From contig CAJQUW010008614.1 of the NCBI GenBank assembly GCA_907163375.1, forward strand, positions 124,001 through 188,000: DNA of 64,000 nt, in the 5' to 3' direction. This stretch comes from Prostheceraeus crozeri. Its lineage: Eukaryota; Platyhelminthes; Polycladida; Euryleptidae. The notes under the pieces were generated by a model that was not told the origin of the DNA, searched no databases, and worked only from the letters and a program-made list of their open reading frames with translations. Within the stretch, counting starts at the first letter, position 1. Each line of letters starts with the position of its first letter. This document shows, in pieces, positions 28,468-39,288 of the stretch. Made by a program: the position numbers and the translations under genes.

Positions 28468-29264
28468 TTATACTTTTATAATCCTCTTCATTTAGAATCT
28501 TCTTTTCCAGCAGTCTTTTCAATATAGCATGAATTTCATTGAAACTAGAATTATGTCCTTCTTTTATTGCCGATATTAAAATATTTAATCTATTTAGTAA
28601 TTCTTGTGGATCATCTGGTAAAAATACAGTTGTTTCAGTTTTAAAACCTTTTCCTACTTCAACTCCCGTTGATAATAAATTTTCTAATTGTTTATAACGT
28701 CTAAGAGATTTTACTGCACTAACTCTATCTAACATAGCTTTATATTTTATGAGATCTCCTACAGCATAATTTTTTAAATCTGCTCCTCTTAAAAGATCAA
28801 CAAAATTTCTATCTAAATTAAAAGGAGATTTATCTGGTGAAAAAATTAGACCTCGAAAAGGTTGTGGAAATATTTCTTTTTGTCCGAGATAAAATCTAGG
28901 TATTGTTTTTCCATCTATAAATGAAATAGAATGTTCAAATTGCATAGATTTTGGTAATTTCTTATTAATGTTTGATTCTAGTAATCCATAGTCATCTAAT
29001 GTAGTTTTGTGCTCTGGATCTGTTATATCAATTTGTTTATCATTATTTGTAAGTTCTTTTTCAAGAGTTTTAAATGGTTTCATAGTTTTTTCAAAATCAG
29101 TTTTTACTTGCTCGGTTTGGTGCATTTTTTTCAAACATATCAGATTGAATACCAGCTTTCATCATTCTATGTTGAAGATGATTTTCTTTCATAATATTTC
29201 TTTGTTTTATTAACTCTTCTAATTGTTTTATTCTTTTGAAATTATCAGCTCTAATTTTATCCAT
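28451..29264 (-). pseudogene. Unrecognised Polinton protein, probably virion-associated
   Basis: Two overlapping frames on the - strand. The first starts at 29264 (MDKIRADNFKRIKQLEEL) and is a lysine-rich helix. The second covers about 227 residues with DYGLLESNINKKLPKSMQFEHSISF and FSPDKSPFNLDRNFVDLLRGADLKNYAVGDLIKYKAMLDRV. I do not recognise a domain. The position between the penton and membrane-protein genes is shared by an unnamed gene in other animal Polintons, as far as I recall. It may be one gene with about one break, or two overlapping genes. Its end coincides with a double-hairpin unit. Confidence 0.5.
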
Positions 29265-29385
29265 TTTTAAAATATAATATTTGAATTTTGTGGTAACATT
29301 GGAATACAGCAAAAACATTTTACTGAACAAATTATTTTTTTATTGCTTTGTTGTCTAACATCTTTTCGTTTAAAGTTTTCTCGTT

Positions 29386-30107
29386 TTAAGTTTTGTCTAA
29401 TAAAGTTTTGTTTAAAAAAGTTTTGCTTAAATTTTCGCTTAAAGTTTTTAGCTCTTCTAAAAAAATTTTATCATTTTCTTCATTAGAAATTTTACCATCA
29501 CTCGAAATTTTGCCATCCTGTTTATTCTTATCATCAACTTTTTCTGACTGCAATTGAAATGATATTTGATTTACTTCATTAACTATTTGATCAAATTTTT
29601 CAATCTCAGCTAACGTAATAACATTATCATCACATACTCTTTGAAAGTAGTAGTGTAATTTGTCATAGACTTCTTTAATATGTAAATGCTTAGTTTTTAA
29701 TGATTTTCGTTTCTTTGATATTAAAGATTTATCTAACATTGTAACAAGTGAAGTTGCAAAACACCCGTACCTGTTAAAGCTGTAGCAACTACTGGAATTA
29801 ATAAAACACCTGAAGATATAACAATTGTTAAAGCACTTAAACTTATTGTTAAGAATATGCCAATTCCTTGTGTTACATTCTTAACTTTATTCCATTTCTT
29901 TCTTAATTTTTTATAATGCTCTAATCTTAATAATAATTGAGATTCCTTATCTTTCATATAACGTACTCTATCCTTGTGTTTTTCTTTATTCATTTTTTCA
30001 ATGTCCATTAAAGTAGAACTACGTTCATATGATAACGAAGGATATATTCTTGCGGTTTCTTCCATTTTCGTCCCCGTTGAGGTTTCTTCCACTTTTTTTT
30101 CATCCAT
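29386..30107 (-). pseudogene. Terminal Polinton membrane-protein gene
   Basis: Starts at 30107 with EET-type short repeats (TKMEETARIYPSLSYERSS), then a charged coiled-coil-like helix, then two adjacent hydrophobic stretches (GIGIFLTISLSALTIVISSGVLLIPVVA in two parts) likely to span or enter a membrane. A distal helical part rich in Lys, Glu and Ser follows in another frame. The role is unknown; membrane insertion is inferred from composition. 5' fragments of the same gene occur at 3240-3413 and 13242-13310. About one break. The distal end is made of AAAGTTTTG-type tandem repeats. Confidence 0.55.
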
Positions 30108-30139
30108 TTTTAAAGAAATATTTTGAATAAATATTTTGA

Positions 30140-30260
30140 ATACAATCTTCTGAAATTCTATTTAAATCGAAATAAGTAGTTGTTTGTTTGCCGTATATTT
30201 TCTAAGAACTCAGTCAGACCAAAAGCTCTGGGAGATAACTCAGTCAGATTTTCGCCATTC
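30140..30260 (-). pseudogene. Decayed protease 5' fragment near right end of Polinton A
   Basis: Contains ATACGGCAAACAAACAACTACTTATT-like sequence (in two blocks) and TTTAAATCGAAATAAG, matching the opening codons of the protease (IYGKQTT, FDLN). It also carries a direct repeat AACTCAGTCAGA spaced by a short insert. It parallels 2640-2775 in copy B. Confidence 0.55.
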
Positions 30261-30665
30261 ATTTTTAATGAAGATGTTTGCCAGTATGAATCGTAGATAA
30301 GCAATTGAATTTTTTGTATACTCCAGTATACCTCTACTGCCCAATACCGATGCAATCGTACATGTTATGAGGATAAAAAAACTGCTCTTCATTCCACGAA
30401 AAATATCCTTTTTGGGAAGACATGCATCTTAATGCACATTTTAATTAGTTTTTGCAGAAGAAGTCGCTAATCTTAGTTTGTTTCGCTTGACTTGCTTTGA
30501 CGTTGAACATTGAAGTGGTAGCAGCTGCGGCTTGTGGCAGACAATGCAGGTATGTTTTAGTCGCTTCGCTGGGGCAAAGGTCATAAAGATTCTCTCTCTC
30601 TCAGAAACAGCTGCTGCAATTATTCCACGTATTACAATTTCATTCTTACTGCGTGCATTCATTCT

Positions 30666-31073
30666 GTGAGCGTTCTACGAGACTGTGACTGTTTACAATT
30701 TATCCGAGACCTAAACATCGAAGCTGTGTCAAAAATGAGTGCTTCTATTCATCGCGAATTCCTCAAATTTTGTGATCAAGTACTTCCACTCATCAAAGAT
30801 GAGAAGAAAGATTTTTTCAAAACTCTTATTGTAAATCATGAATTCTATTTTCAAAAGAAGATAAAACCAGAAAAAGAAGACAAGAAAAATGAGATTTTTT
30901 CTGAAATAAGAAACTCATTTTCATCAGGACAACTAATCCAACGACAGCTCGACGTGAGTGCACAGGCGACATGCACTATCCAAAACTGTGTTACAACCCT
31001 ACATTCTCTAATTTATCAAGAAAAGTACACAATAATTCTTCCTTATCAATTGCTATTTGTCAAGGATTTGTGA
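30666..31073 (+). CDS. Unrecognised open frame in cargo segment
   Basis: 135 codons: MSVLRDCDCLQFIRDLN, or from a later ATG MSASIHREFLKFCDQVLPL, then a charged helical region (IKPEKEDKKNEIFSEIRNSF). I do not recognise it. A GTGAGT at about 30956 could end the first exon, in which case the last 40 or so residues would not be coding. Codon composition is less AT-biased than the Polinton genes, which points to a different origin. Confidence 0.35.
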   Translation: MSVLRDCDCLQFIRDLNIEAVSKMSASIHREFLKFCDQVLPLIKDEKKDFFKTLIVNHEFYFQKKIKPEKEDKKNEIFSEIRNSFSSGQLIQRQLDVSAQATCTIQNCVTTLHSLIYQEKYTIILPYQLLFVKDL

Positions 31074-31421
31074 TATCTAAATTAAAATCAATGGAACATT
31101 TGTCAATGGTAGCCTTTACTCAAAAGTTGGAGAGTGAATAAAACATTAAATTCTCAAGAAGGTATGTAACGTTTTTGATAAAATTATATCGCTTTTCTCA
31201 AGCTAACACAAAACGTCAAACATGTACTTTAAGTATATTCTTTGTTTTCAAAAACTTTAAGTATTTTGAAGATTATTTTGAATTTGAAAAAGAGGAACAG
31301 TTGCTTCAAATTAGCTCAGGGATATTTTCTTCCCAAGAATCCAATCAAACATCTGATATGTCAACTGGACTAACGCAGCAATTAGAGACACAACATATAC
31401 AGGAGCGCCAAACACAAAATG

Positions 31422-31790
31422 AGTAGTATGTATTGACAATCATTTTATGTAACAGAATAGAAAAATGGGAATGCTATTCGCAGCTTATAAATGAAACAGT
31501 GGTTGCTTTTTCTTATATTGTAAGACTTTGCTATATTATGTGAGTAGCATGCATTAACATTTTATTTTGTGAGACGGAATAAGAGAATGGGAATGAGCAT
31601 TCGCAGCTTATAAATGTAACATTCTTTATTTTTTCTTATACTGTGTGACTTCTAGCATATTATTTGACGTAGTGTCGTGTATTGTCAATCATTTTATGTA
31701 ACAATAGAAAAATGGGAATGCCATTCCCAGTTTATGAATGTAACATTTTTCTAGTTCTCATATATTTACTTTGTAATCTTAACTACTTGT
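31422..31790. repeat. Three tandem ~125-bp repeats
   Basis: Units begin near 31422, 31543 and 31671. Each has TATTGACAATCATTTTATGT-like sequence, GAAAAATGGGAATG, a CATTC-CAG block and CTTATAAATGTAACA. They lie at the 3' side of the cargo segment. Confidence 0.8.
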
Positions 31791-31860
31791 ACATACATCT
31801 GAATAAAATATTTCAAAAAGAAAAAAGAAAGTGTTTTCATTTTGCATTAACCGGTACCTG

Positions 31861-32371
31861 TTAAAGAAATATTATTAGACACATGATATATTTTAAAAAC
31901 CTGAAAAACGGATCTAAAAGACGTTTTTAAAAATACCAATTTTTATGATTTTCGGTGTCCTGGAACGGTCATGATTTAAGCAATGAAAAATGTCATAATC
32001 ACAAATTTGAGATTCTTAACTTTTATGATTTTCGGTGTCCTGGAACGGTCATGATTTTAAGGGTGAAAATTGTAATTCTCAAATTTGAGATTTTGAAAAA
32101 TTTGAAAAATTTGAAAAATTGGGTATTTTTAAAAACGCCCAAATTTATGAATTTAGGTCTTCATAACCTGAAAAATGACCAAAATTCATGAATTTAGACC
32201 ATTTAAAAAGTACCATTTTTTGATAAATCGTTATCTTTAAAAACGACTAAATTCATGTATTTAGGTCTTAAAAACCTGAAAAAGGGTTCAAATTCATGAA
32301 TTTATGTCGTTTTTAAAGATACTATTTTTTTGAATTTTATGGTGTCCTGGAACGGTCTTTTGCCCATTACT
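31861..32371. repeat. Polinton A right terminal inverted repeat
   Basis: 511 bp ending GCCCATTACT at 32371, inverted relative to 12731-13241. The junction sequence TTAAAGAAATATTATTAGACAC is shared by both ends. Confidence 0.95.
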
Positions 32372-32377
32372 TTAGTT
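32372..32377. repeat. Polinton A target duplication, right (TTAGTT)
   Basis: Directly follows the right terminus and matches 12725-12730. Confidence 0.95.
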
Positions 32378-34462
32378 GGCTAAGAAATTCATAAATTGAA
32401 AGAATGATGTAGGCCTGCGTAGGTTCTGTTATTGGATTCCATTTTCAATTAAAGGATGCCATCAAATCACATCATTCAGTACCATCAGGATTATTTTGCA
32501 GTCGCCTTTTATTAATTCTTTGGGCCACTGCTAGCTGAGCTCGAAGACTCTGGCCTATCTTCTAGTAAATATTCTATACCTAGGTTCAGGATTCACCAAA
32601 AACTAATTGAAACAGTTGGATGACAGTGATCAATTAACTGTAATCATCTTATGTCAGCTATCAATTACTTGGAATCACATGATGTCAGCAATCAATTAAT
32701 TGGAATTTTTTAATCACAATTTGGCCACAATTTGATTAGATTAATTCTTGATTTTAATTTTCGACTTAGTTAAAAACTTGTGCTACACCTATTTAGGCTG
32801 CATACATCGGCAGATTGTGCAAGTCGTAAACTCGCTTATTATGAATTTGGGCGGTGACTTTCTGCATGAAATACATGTTGCTAAATTCTTAGTCGGAATG
32901 ACTATTCAAACTAGAGGACAAGAAGTCGCGTGCCTAGATTGACATAAATTTAAGATTTAATGACATAATATAAGATAGGTAGACTAATGATCTTAATTAA
33001 TCAGTGAATGTGTCATGCTTTTACTATGATGGTGAGTGTAGGCGGTATTGCAAGTTGGCATTCAACTAAATAACTTCATTACAAATCAATCAATGGATAG
33101 CAATTATTGACAGACTGCAATCAATCAATTGCAATTTTTCTGTAACAGCAATTAATTAATTGGAATATTTGGGTTATAGTAATCATTGTGACCAAGAAAT
33201 TGCAATGCAATTAATTTTTGGTTTCCAAGCTGTACTTCAACTTTTTATAATTAGATAGGGCACTGATGCTAAACCGAACAGATTCATAGCATAGCTGTAA
33301 TTGATAGTTGCACTTCTATCTCAAATTTTAACATGAAAGTGTTCAGATGATGCTTGAAGTATATATTTGTGAATTTATTTGAATCAATTGATAAAATGCT
33401 TGTAATACAGTGCACGGTTATGAAGCCCATAATCATGTGGCTACATTGCGATGCAAAATAGCGCGAGTATGATCTTAAAATATCAATTGATTAAAGGGTA
33501 TATTTTCTGTAGGAAACTATCGAAGTACTGTTGAAATTTATATCACATGTCGCAAGATGAAGGATAATTGAGATGGAGTTCATACGGTACTGGAACACAA
33601 CCTAGGGTTGGAAAAAATTATTGGCAATTTAATTGGTCTCATTTTTTTGCTGAATATCAATTGACTCAATTGGATCACATGAGCAATCAATTAGTTGACA
33701 TTAATTGCAATTATTTTTTATCATTGCCAAATCTAGGTAGATCTTTCCGCTGTTGACGGACACTTGATTGATTAACACTTAGAACGTTAGTTCCACAGCA
33801 CACAGGTCTACGAAAGTGCATTAAAACACTTGCAGAAATAGAATTTGCTATCACAAGCATGCATTTTCTGCACCAGTATGCTCGTTGAACTAATTTGCAT
33901 GATAAACATGAAAATGTTCTGATAGCAATATCAAGCAATGACTGATAATTAATATTCATTATATTTTTATAATATATATGCGCAATATTTTTCGGTTCAA
34001 ACACTGTCACTGACCATCGTGACTTTTATTTGACTTTTATCTAAGAGTAAATATGAAGCATTTATATTTACTAGTTAGAGACTTTTAAATTAAAGTTTAA
34101 ATGAATGGTGTAGATTATTAACAGCAAGCTTCGCATTAGGCTAACATCAAACATTTCTTCGTTTCAAAAACGAGTATACCTACAGAATATCACATCATCG
34201 ACTGTGTAGACCTATTAATTATACATTATAACTTGCAGTAATCGTTCAATAAATCGCTTTTTTTGCTTGTGAATAATTGCAATTAATTGGAATAGTTGGC
34301 AGCTGATCCAATCAATTAATTGAATTGAAGATGGTTCATCAATCAATTAATTGCAATTAATTTCAAATAAATTGATTTTCTCCTTCCCCTGCAGTGGACT
34401 ACTTTTTGCATTGTTTATTAAGATATTATATTCAGATAATTTCAGAAAAACAGGATAGGGGT
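32378..34462. other. AT-rich repeat DNA without genes
   Basis: No coding region. Most of it (32590-34391) is taken up by clusters of CAATTAATTG-type palindromes, listed separately. Confidence 0.6.
32590..34391. repeat. CAATTAATTG-rich clusters, probable ends of non-autonomous elements
   Basis: Four clusters (about 32600-32720, 33085-33225, 33620-33720 and 34265-34375) of AATCAATTAATTGGAAT and variants in alternating orientation. The outermost pair has partly matching inverted ends: CTAGGGTTGGAAAAAATTATTGG near 33602 against the complement of the end near 34391 (CAGGGGAAGGAGAAAATCA). Subterminal repeats of this kind fit hAT or similar elements. No target duplication could be fixed. Confidence 0.45.
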
Positions 34463-34608
34463 TGTGACGCATGACCGTAAGAGAAAACACCGTGGTTCGC
34501 AGTTTACGAAAGTGTGTATATTCGCTAAATTGCAAATTTACAATATTAAACAAACTGATACGTCCATTTGATTATTGTAGATAAACAAATATAAACTCGG
34601 ACGTCACA
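34463..34608 (-). repeat. Gypsy 3' LTR
   Basis: TGTGACGCATGACC to GGACGTCACA. A purine-rich run (read on the - strand) lies immediately inside at 34609-34621, as expected for the polypurine tract. Confidence 0.93.
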
Positions 34609-35092
34609 TCTTCCCTCTTCTGGAAAGAAAACCTCGATTTTGCGGGCATCAATGAAAGCAACCATGAATGGAATCACATTACTAAATCACAAATGTATTG
34701 TCGATTATTGATATGCTACTTTCAAAATTCATCAGTAGACACAAACATATTAATTTATTTTCATGTACAGTACAATGAATCGGATTCTGCGGCACTGTTC
34801 AAAAACGAGATGAATGCACAAACCTTATCAAACAATAGGATAAAAATATAGTATTGACGCAACTGCAACGACACAAAAAAGGCATGATTATATCAGTTGA
34901 ATGTAGCTGATAAACAAGTTGTCCATACTTTGACATTGACATGGAATGTCTTTTCTTCGACACAACTCACACAGCACTACTACGTACTACACTTTCATAC
35001 AGTTGAAGAAAATACTAGCTTAAGTCAGAATCAACACAGTACGCCTTAGCTAGTATAATACATGAAGAATACAATCATACCAGTCTATTCAT

Positions 35093-37913
35093 CTAGCGTG
35101 AGTCTATAATAAAATCGTGAAGAAATTGAGTCTTTTTCCTGTTTCGTTGTGGGTATCTGCGTATCTCTGTTTGTGTGTTATGTGCATGTGTATGTAATGG
35201 TTCACCAGTGCTTCTTGAGTCGCTATCGTCCGTCGACGGTACAGTAGTTATTGGGTCCACCTCATCTGGAATAACATCATCACTCGGATCGTCCTGCATA
35301 TACCGATGTTTCATATTTCTCTGATTGCATACCGATTTTAGGCCATTTTTGAACGTGATTTCATACGTGAAAGGTCCTCGCACACCACTGACTATTCCTG
35401 CCTTTTGAAAGCTACCTTTATTTCCGTTACGTGTCCACACCGGCGAATCTATAACAAAATGTTTCTGAATACCTTTCTTCTTTTTATATTTCTCTCGAAG
35501 ATTTTGAATGGGACATGTAGGCGAAACATTAATTTCGAGGGATGGTAGTGTCGTATTCATCGTCCTCCCAAATAGTCGGAAATGTGGTGTTTCCCCGGTA
35601 CTCTCGCTAAGAGGTAGACCGTATGTCGTAAAGAGCTCTTTGGAGTCTTTCTTCCGTCGTACTTTCGGGATGGCTGAGCTTCATTCTCTGAAAACGGCTC
35701 CTTAGGGAAGCATGGAACCTTTCCGCTGTTCCATTAGATTGTGGATAATATACCGCTGAGTAATTATGTGAAATTCCGCACCTGGATAAAAACTCTTCAA
35801 ATTCTACTGACCTGAATGCTCGACCATTGTCTGATATTACCCTTTTTGGCATTCCGAATGTAGCAAACAGTCGTCGGAGTTTCGTAACAATATTTCTGGA
35901 TGACGCATCCGGTATAATAATGGCGAATGGATATCGCGAGTGTAAATCAATTGCAGTTAGAAGCGTCTTTCCTTCCGTTACCTCACTCGGTCCTGTAATG
36001 TCGCAGTCTATAGCATCCCAAGGAGTGTCTTCTTCATCAGCTACGGGTACCATAGGAGCAGGATCAGACTTGCCCAAGCGATTACATGCATCGCAATGTC
36101 TTACATGATCTTCAATTTGTTTCGACATACCTGGCCAATACCAAATAGCTCTCGCTGTAGTTTTCATTTTGCTGATACTTAGATGTCCCTGGTGCATTTC
36201 AGTTAATAGCTGTTTCCTTAAATCAATAGGAATGATAACAGCATCTCCTCTACAGAGGGTAAACATATCATCTTGCAGCTTTACTGATAGCTCATCTCGA
36301 ATACTGTAATACGAACTGAGTTTTTTTCTGTCCGTTGGCGAACTCCAATCACTATCGATTGCTCTTTTCAATTGACTAAGTTCCTCATCAATAGTCGAGT
36401 GTTGAGCTACCTGTTTAAGGTTTGTAGGCAGGGAACGCAGTAAAAAACATATCAAAGCTTCACATGTTTCATCTTCCGAAATGCTGTTAGATCTCATATT
36501 AGCTGGACTACGAGAAAGAGCGTCGGCTAGAATGTTGTCCTGTCCTCGTATAAATTCAAACTTAAACGAGAATCCCTGTAAGCTCAATATCCAACGACGA
36601 AGTCTCGACAGTGAATCAATTGGTTTTGAACGTAATTGTAGAAGAGGTTTATGGTCAGTCTGTATTATGAAGTCATTTGCCAGGAGAAAGTATTTGAAAC
36701 TGTTAACCGCGAAGACAACTGCTAGGCATTCTTTTTCTACCTGTGAGTAGCAGGTTTCAACATCGGTCAACTGTCGTGACGCGTACATTATCACTTTGTC
36801 TTGTTGAAGTAATACTGCCCCGAGCCCTCTTCCTGAAGCGTCGGATTGCACTTTTATCGGTAAATCTGGTCTGAAGAAGTGTTTGCATTTCACGTTCCTG
36901 ATTGCTTCTTTGAGAGTGTAGAATGCATTAAGTGCTTCAGTAGTCCACTCATATTTAGCTGGCTTCAGAAGATCCCATAAAGGTTGTGACAACGTGCTAC
37001 TATGAGGAATAATACAAGAGCAGACATAAGTCGCTAGTCCTAGAAATGAACGTAGTGTGTTAGGATCTGCAGGAGGATCGACATTTATCACATCATGAAT
37101 ATGTTTATCGGATATTTTCAAACCTTCCTCTGACCATATGTACCCGAGAAATTCGACTGATTTCTGATTGTAAACGCACTTCGACTCATTTAATTTTAAG
37201 CCATATGTTTGGAAACGGTCGAGTATTTTATCTACTATGCTCTTCGAGCTTTCGATTGACTCGGCGAAGACAAGAATATCGTCCATAAAGCATATACATC
37301 CTGGGATATCGGAAAGTAAATCATACATGAATTTTTGAAAGATATCTGGGAATGCCGATAAACCGAATGGAAGTTTATTGAACCGGAATCTACCAAACGG
37401 CGTAGCGAAGGTTAATAAATGCTTTGAACTTTCATGTATTGGTAACTGCCAAAATCCATTTGCGCAATCTAGCTTCGAAAAGAACTTGGAAGACTTGATT
37501 TTTGATGCGATTTCTTCGCTCGTTGGCATTTGAATTTCTGGTCGTTTTATAGATTCATTCATATACCTAAAATCTACGCATAATCGAATATCACCTGATT
37601 TTTTATAGGCTACCACGATCGGACTACACCACTCGCTTGGATCAGAAACGGTTTCAATGGTACCGTCTTTAACCATTTCCTCTAATTTTGATTTCACTGG
37701 TTCATGCAATGCGATCGGCAAGCGGCGAGCCGGGAAAGATTTAGGAACTGCAGATTCCTTCAAATGAATCTTGAAAGGATCAATAGGTTTAGGGTTGGAC
37801 CTAACCTGGTCATGCGACGTATTCATTACCATTGTATCATTTTTTTGCAATCGATAATTCCTAGTTGCTTGCATAACCGGTAACTCATGAGCACTGGACC
37901 TGCTTCCGAACAT
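35093..37913 (-). pseudogene. Gypsy pol region: reverse transcriptase, RNase H, integrase
   Basis: Read on the - strand: reverse transcriptase blocks (LCVDFRYMNE, PFGRFRFNKLPFGLS, CICFMDDILVF), RNase H (KVQSDASGRGLGAVLLQQ, QTDHKPLLQL), the integrase zinc-binding region (HQGHLSISKM, then HCDACN), core (IDCDITGP, VISDNGRAF, PQSNGTAERFH) and a C-terminal basic tail (FVIDSPVWTRNG). Order and motifs are those of Ty3/gypsy. The region is a fossil with about one or two breaks. Confidence 0.9.
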
Positions 37914-37915
37914 AA

Positions 37916-38968
37916 TTAAAATTCACCGTTAATCGATTTGGACTTGTAACTAACTGCTGCTGTGCACTTGCCTATGCAATTCAAGGACGCGCCTCCCCAT
38001 ACCGTTAAAGCAAGATCAGCTTTTTTCAGAGTTGACTGCATCTTTAGAAACAAATCAAAACTCAAAAGATTAACCACAGCACCTGTATCTACCACTGCTT
38101 CAGTTATAACATCATTTACCGTTACGGTACGGCGAAGTCGTTCCGCAGAATCAGTATTGTCAACAGAAAATATACTAAAATTTTCCTCTGACGTTACAAG
38201 GGAAATTTTCTCGGACTTATGGCTATTTCTGTCTGGTACTTTTGACTTACATACTCGGGCATAATGACCAATTTTCAGACGTGTTGTGCATTTAGCAGAT
38301 ATTGCTGGACAATCAGGAGAATTCGCCACATGCTCCGCTGAGCCACAGCGATAACACATTCTTTTTGCATTTGATTTCGACGTAAAAGTCGTATTTTTCT
38401 TCTTCAAGGACTGTTTCTATTGATTAGAGGTGTGAGACTGAGATAGTGAACTGCAATTGTGTTTTTGCGAAACTTGACAAACCTGAATTCTGTTATCAGA
38501 AGTGTATAGTTTAGAACTGTCGGATCTAGCTGTTTCCCACGCTTCAGCTTTTCTCACAGCTGCATGAAAAAATGTAAGACTAATCGGATCATCAGTTAAA
38601 AAACGTTCCACAAGCCTAGAATCTAACAGACCTATCACAAAAACATCTCTCAAAAGACTTTCTTTATCAGAAGTAAAATCACATCTACCAGCTACACGTC
38701 TCAATCTACCAGCGTACTCTACAACACTCTCACCAAATCCTTGTACAGCACGAAGAAATTCACGGCGTCGAATAAGAATTGAAGAATTCACTTTGAAATA
38801 ATCGTTCATCCGATCAATAATGTCGTCAAATTTCGTCTTAGGAGTAGGAAGTCCATCAAGGATATCGCAACCATCTCTTCTCAGGCACATCTCCAGTAAA
38901 GCAGGTTTCTGTGACACACTAACGCTTTGAATCGAGCAATAATTGTTAAACTGACGAAAAATGTCCAA
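37916..38968 (-). pseudogene. Gypsy gag and aspartic protease region
   Basis: The distal part (38417-38968) is a retrotransposon gag-type helical domain (FLRAVQGFGESVVEYAGRLR, LRDVFVIGLL). The proximal part has CCHC knuckles (CYRCGSAEHVANSPDC and a second one) and the aspartic protease active site AVVDTGAVVNLLS. Slightly broken or frame-shifted between gag and knuckles. Confidence 0.85.
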
Positions 38969-39146
38969 TCTTCGCGTCGCGGATTGGCAGGAAATTGTGG
39001 GTGTCGCATTCCCACTAGAGGATCAGCTGACGTGGCAGAAGTAACGGTAGGAGTAGCCATTGTCTCGATGAATCAGCGATGAGAGAGAGAAGGAATAAAA
39101 TGTTAGCCCGAAATAGATTAGGCGCGGTATAGCGCTGCCACCATTT

Positions 39147-39288
39147 TGTGACGCATGACCGTAAGAGAAAACACCGTGGTTCGCAGTTTACGAAAGTGTG
39201 TATATTCGCTAAATTGCAAATGTACAATATTAAACAAACTGATACGTCCATTTGATTATTGTAGATAAATATAAACTCGGACGTCACA
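39147..39288 (-). repeat. Gypsy 5' LTR
   Basis: 142 bp matching 34463-34608. Directly inside (read on the - strand) is TGGTGGCAGCG, the probable tRNA primer-binding region. Confidence 0.93.

Larger units (their letters stand above)
30290..31840 (+). other. Non-Polinton cargo segment near right end of copy A
   Basis: About 1.5 kb with higher GC than its surroundings. It contains candidate splice donors (GTGAGT at about 30956, GTATGT at about 31162), AATAAA-type signals (about 31138 and 31802) and one open frame of 135 codons. It sits between the start of the membrane-protein gene and the right terminal repeat, where copy B and the left end of copy A have nothing similar. A captured host gene or another insertion are both possible. 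Neither boundary shows a clear target duplication. Confidence 0.5.
12731..32371. mobile_element. Polinton/Maverick copy A, full length (19.6 kb)
   Basis: Both termini are AGTAATGGGC (AG start, as usual for Polintons), with 511-bp inverted repeats and a TTAGTT duplication. The gene order runs: protease, phospholipase-integrase, PX, capsid, hydrophobic protein, two coiled-coil proteins, clamp-like protein, zinc finger, polymerase B, ATPase, penton-type capsid protein, two unrecognised genes, cargo. It is far more AT-rich than the flanks, except in the Tc1 insert and the cargo. Structurally it is complete, but it is a fossil: several genes are broken, with perhaps eight to ten breaks overall. 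The two ends differ at scattered sites and in one roughly 40-bp patch, so the insertion is fairly young. Confidence 0.97.
34463..39288 (-). mobile_element. Ty3/gypsy LTR retrotransposon
   Basis: 4.83 kb, coded on the - strand, flanked by GGGGT at 34458-34462 and 39289-39293. The LTRs are 146 and 142 bp, start TGTGACG and end CGTCACA, and differ by about two events, so it is young. The gene order is gag, protease, reverse transcriptase, RNase H, integrase, which places it in Metaviridae (clade not resolved). It is a fossil with a few breaks, perhaps two or three. Part of the gag-pol frame change may be normal for the family. Confidence 0.95.

Noticed and set aside
31955-32191. 78-codon frame in the Polinton terminal repeat (also 12911-13147)
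   Set aside because: Identical product at both ends simply because they are inverted copies. Low-complexity, no motif.
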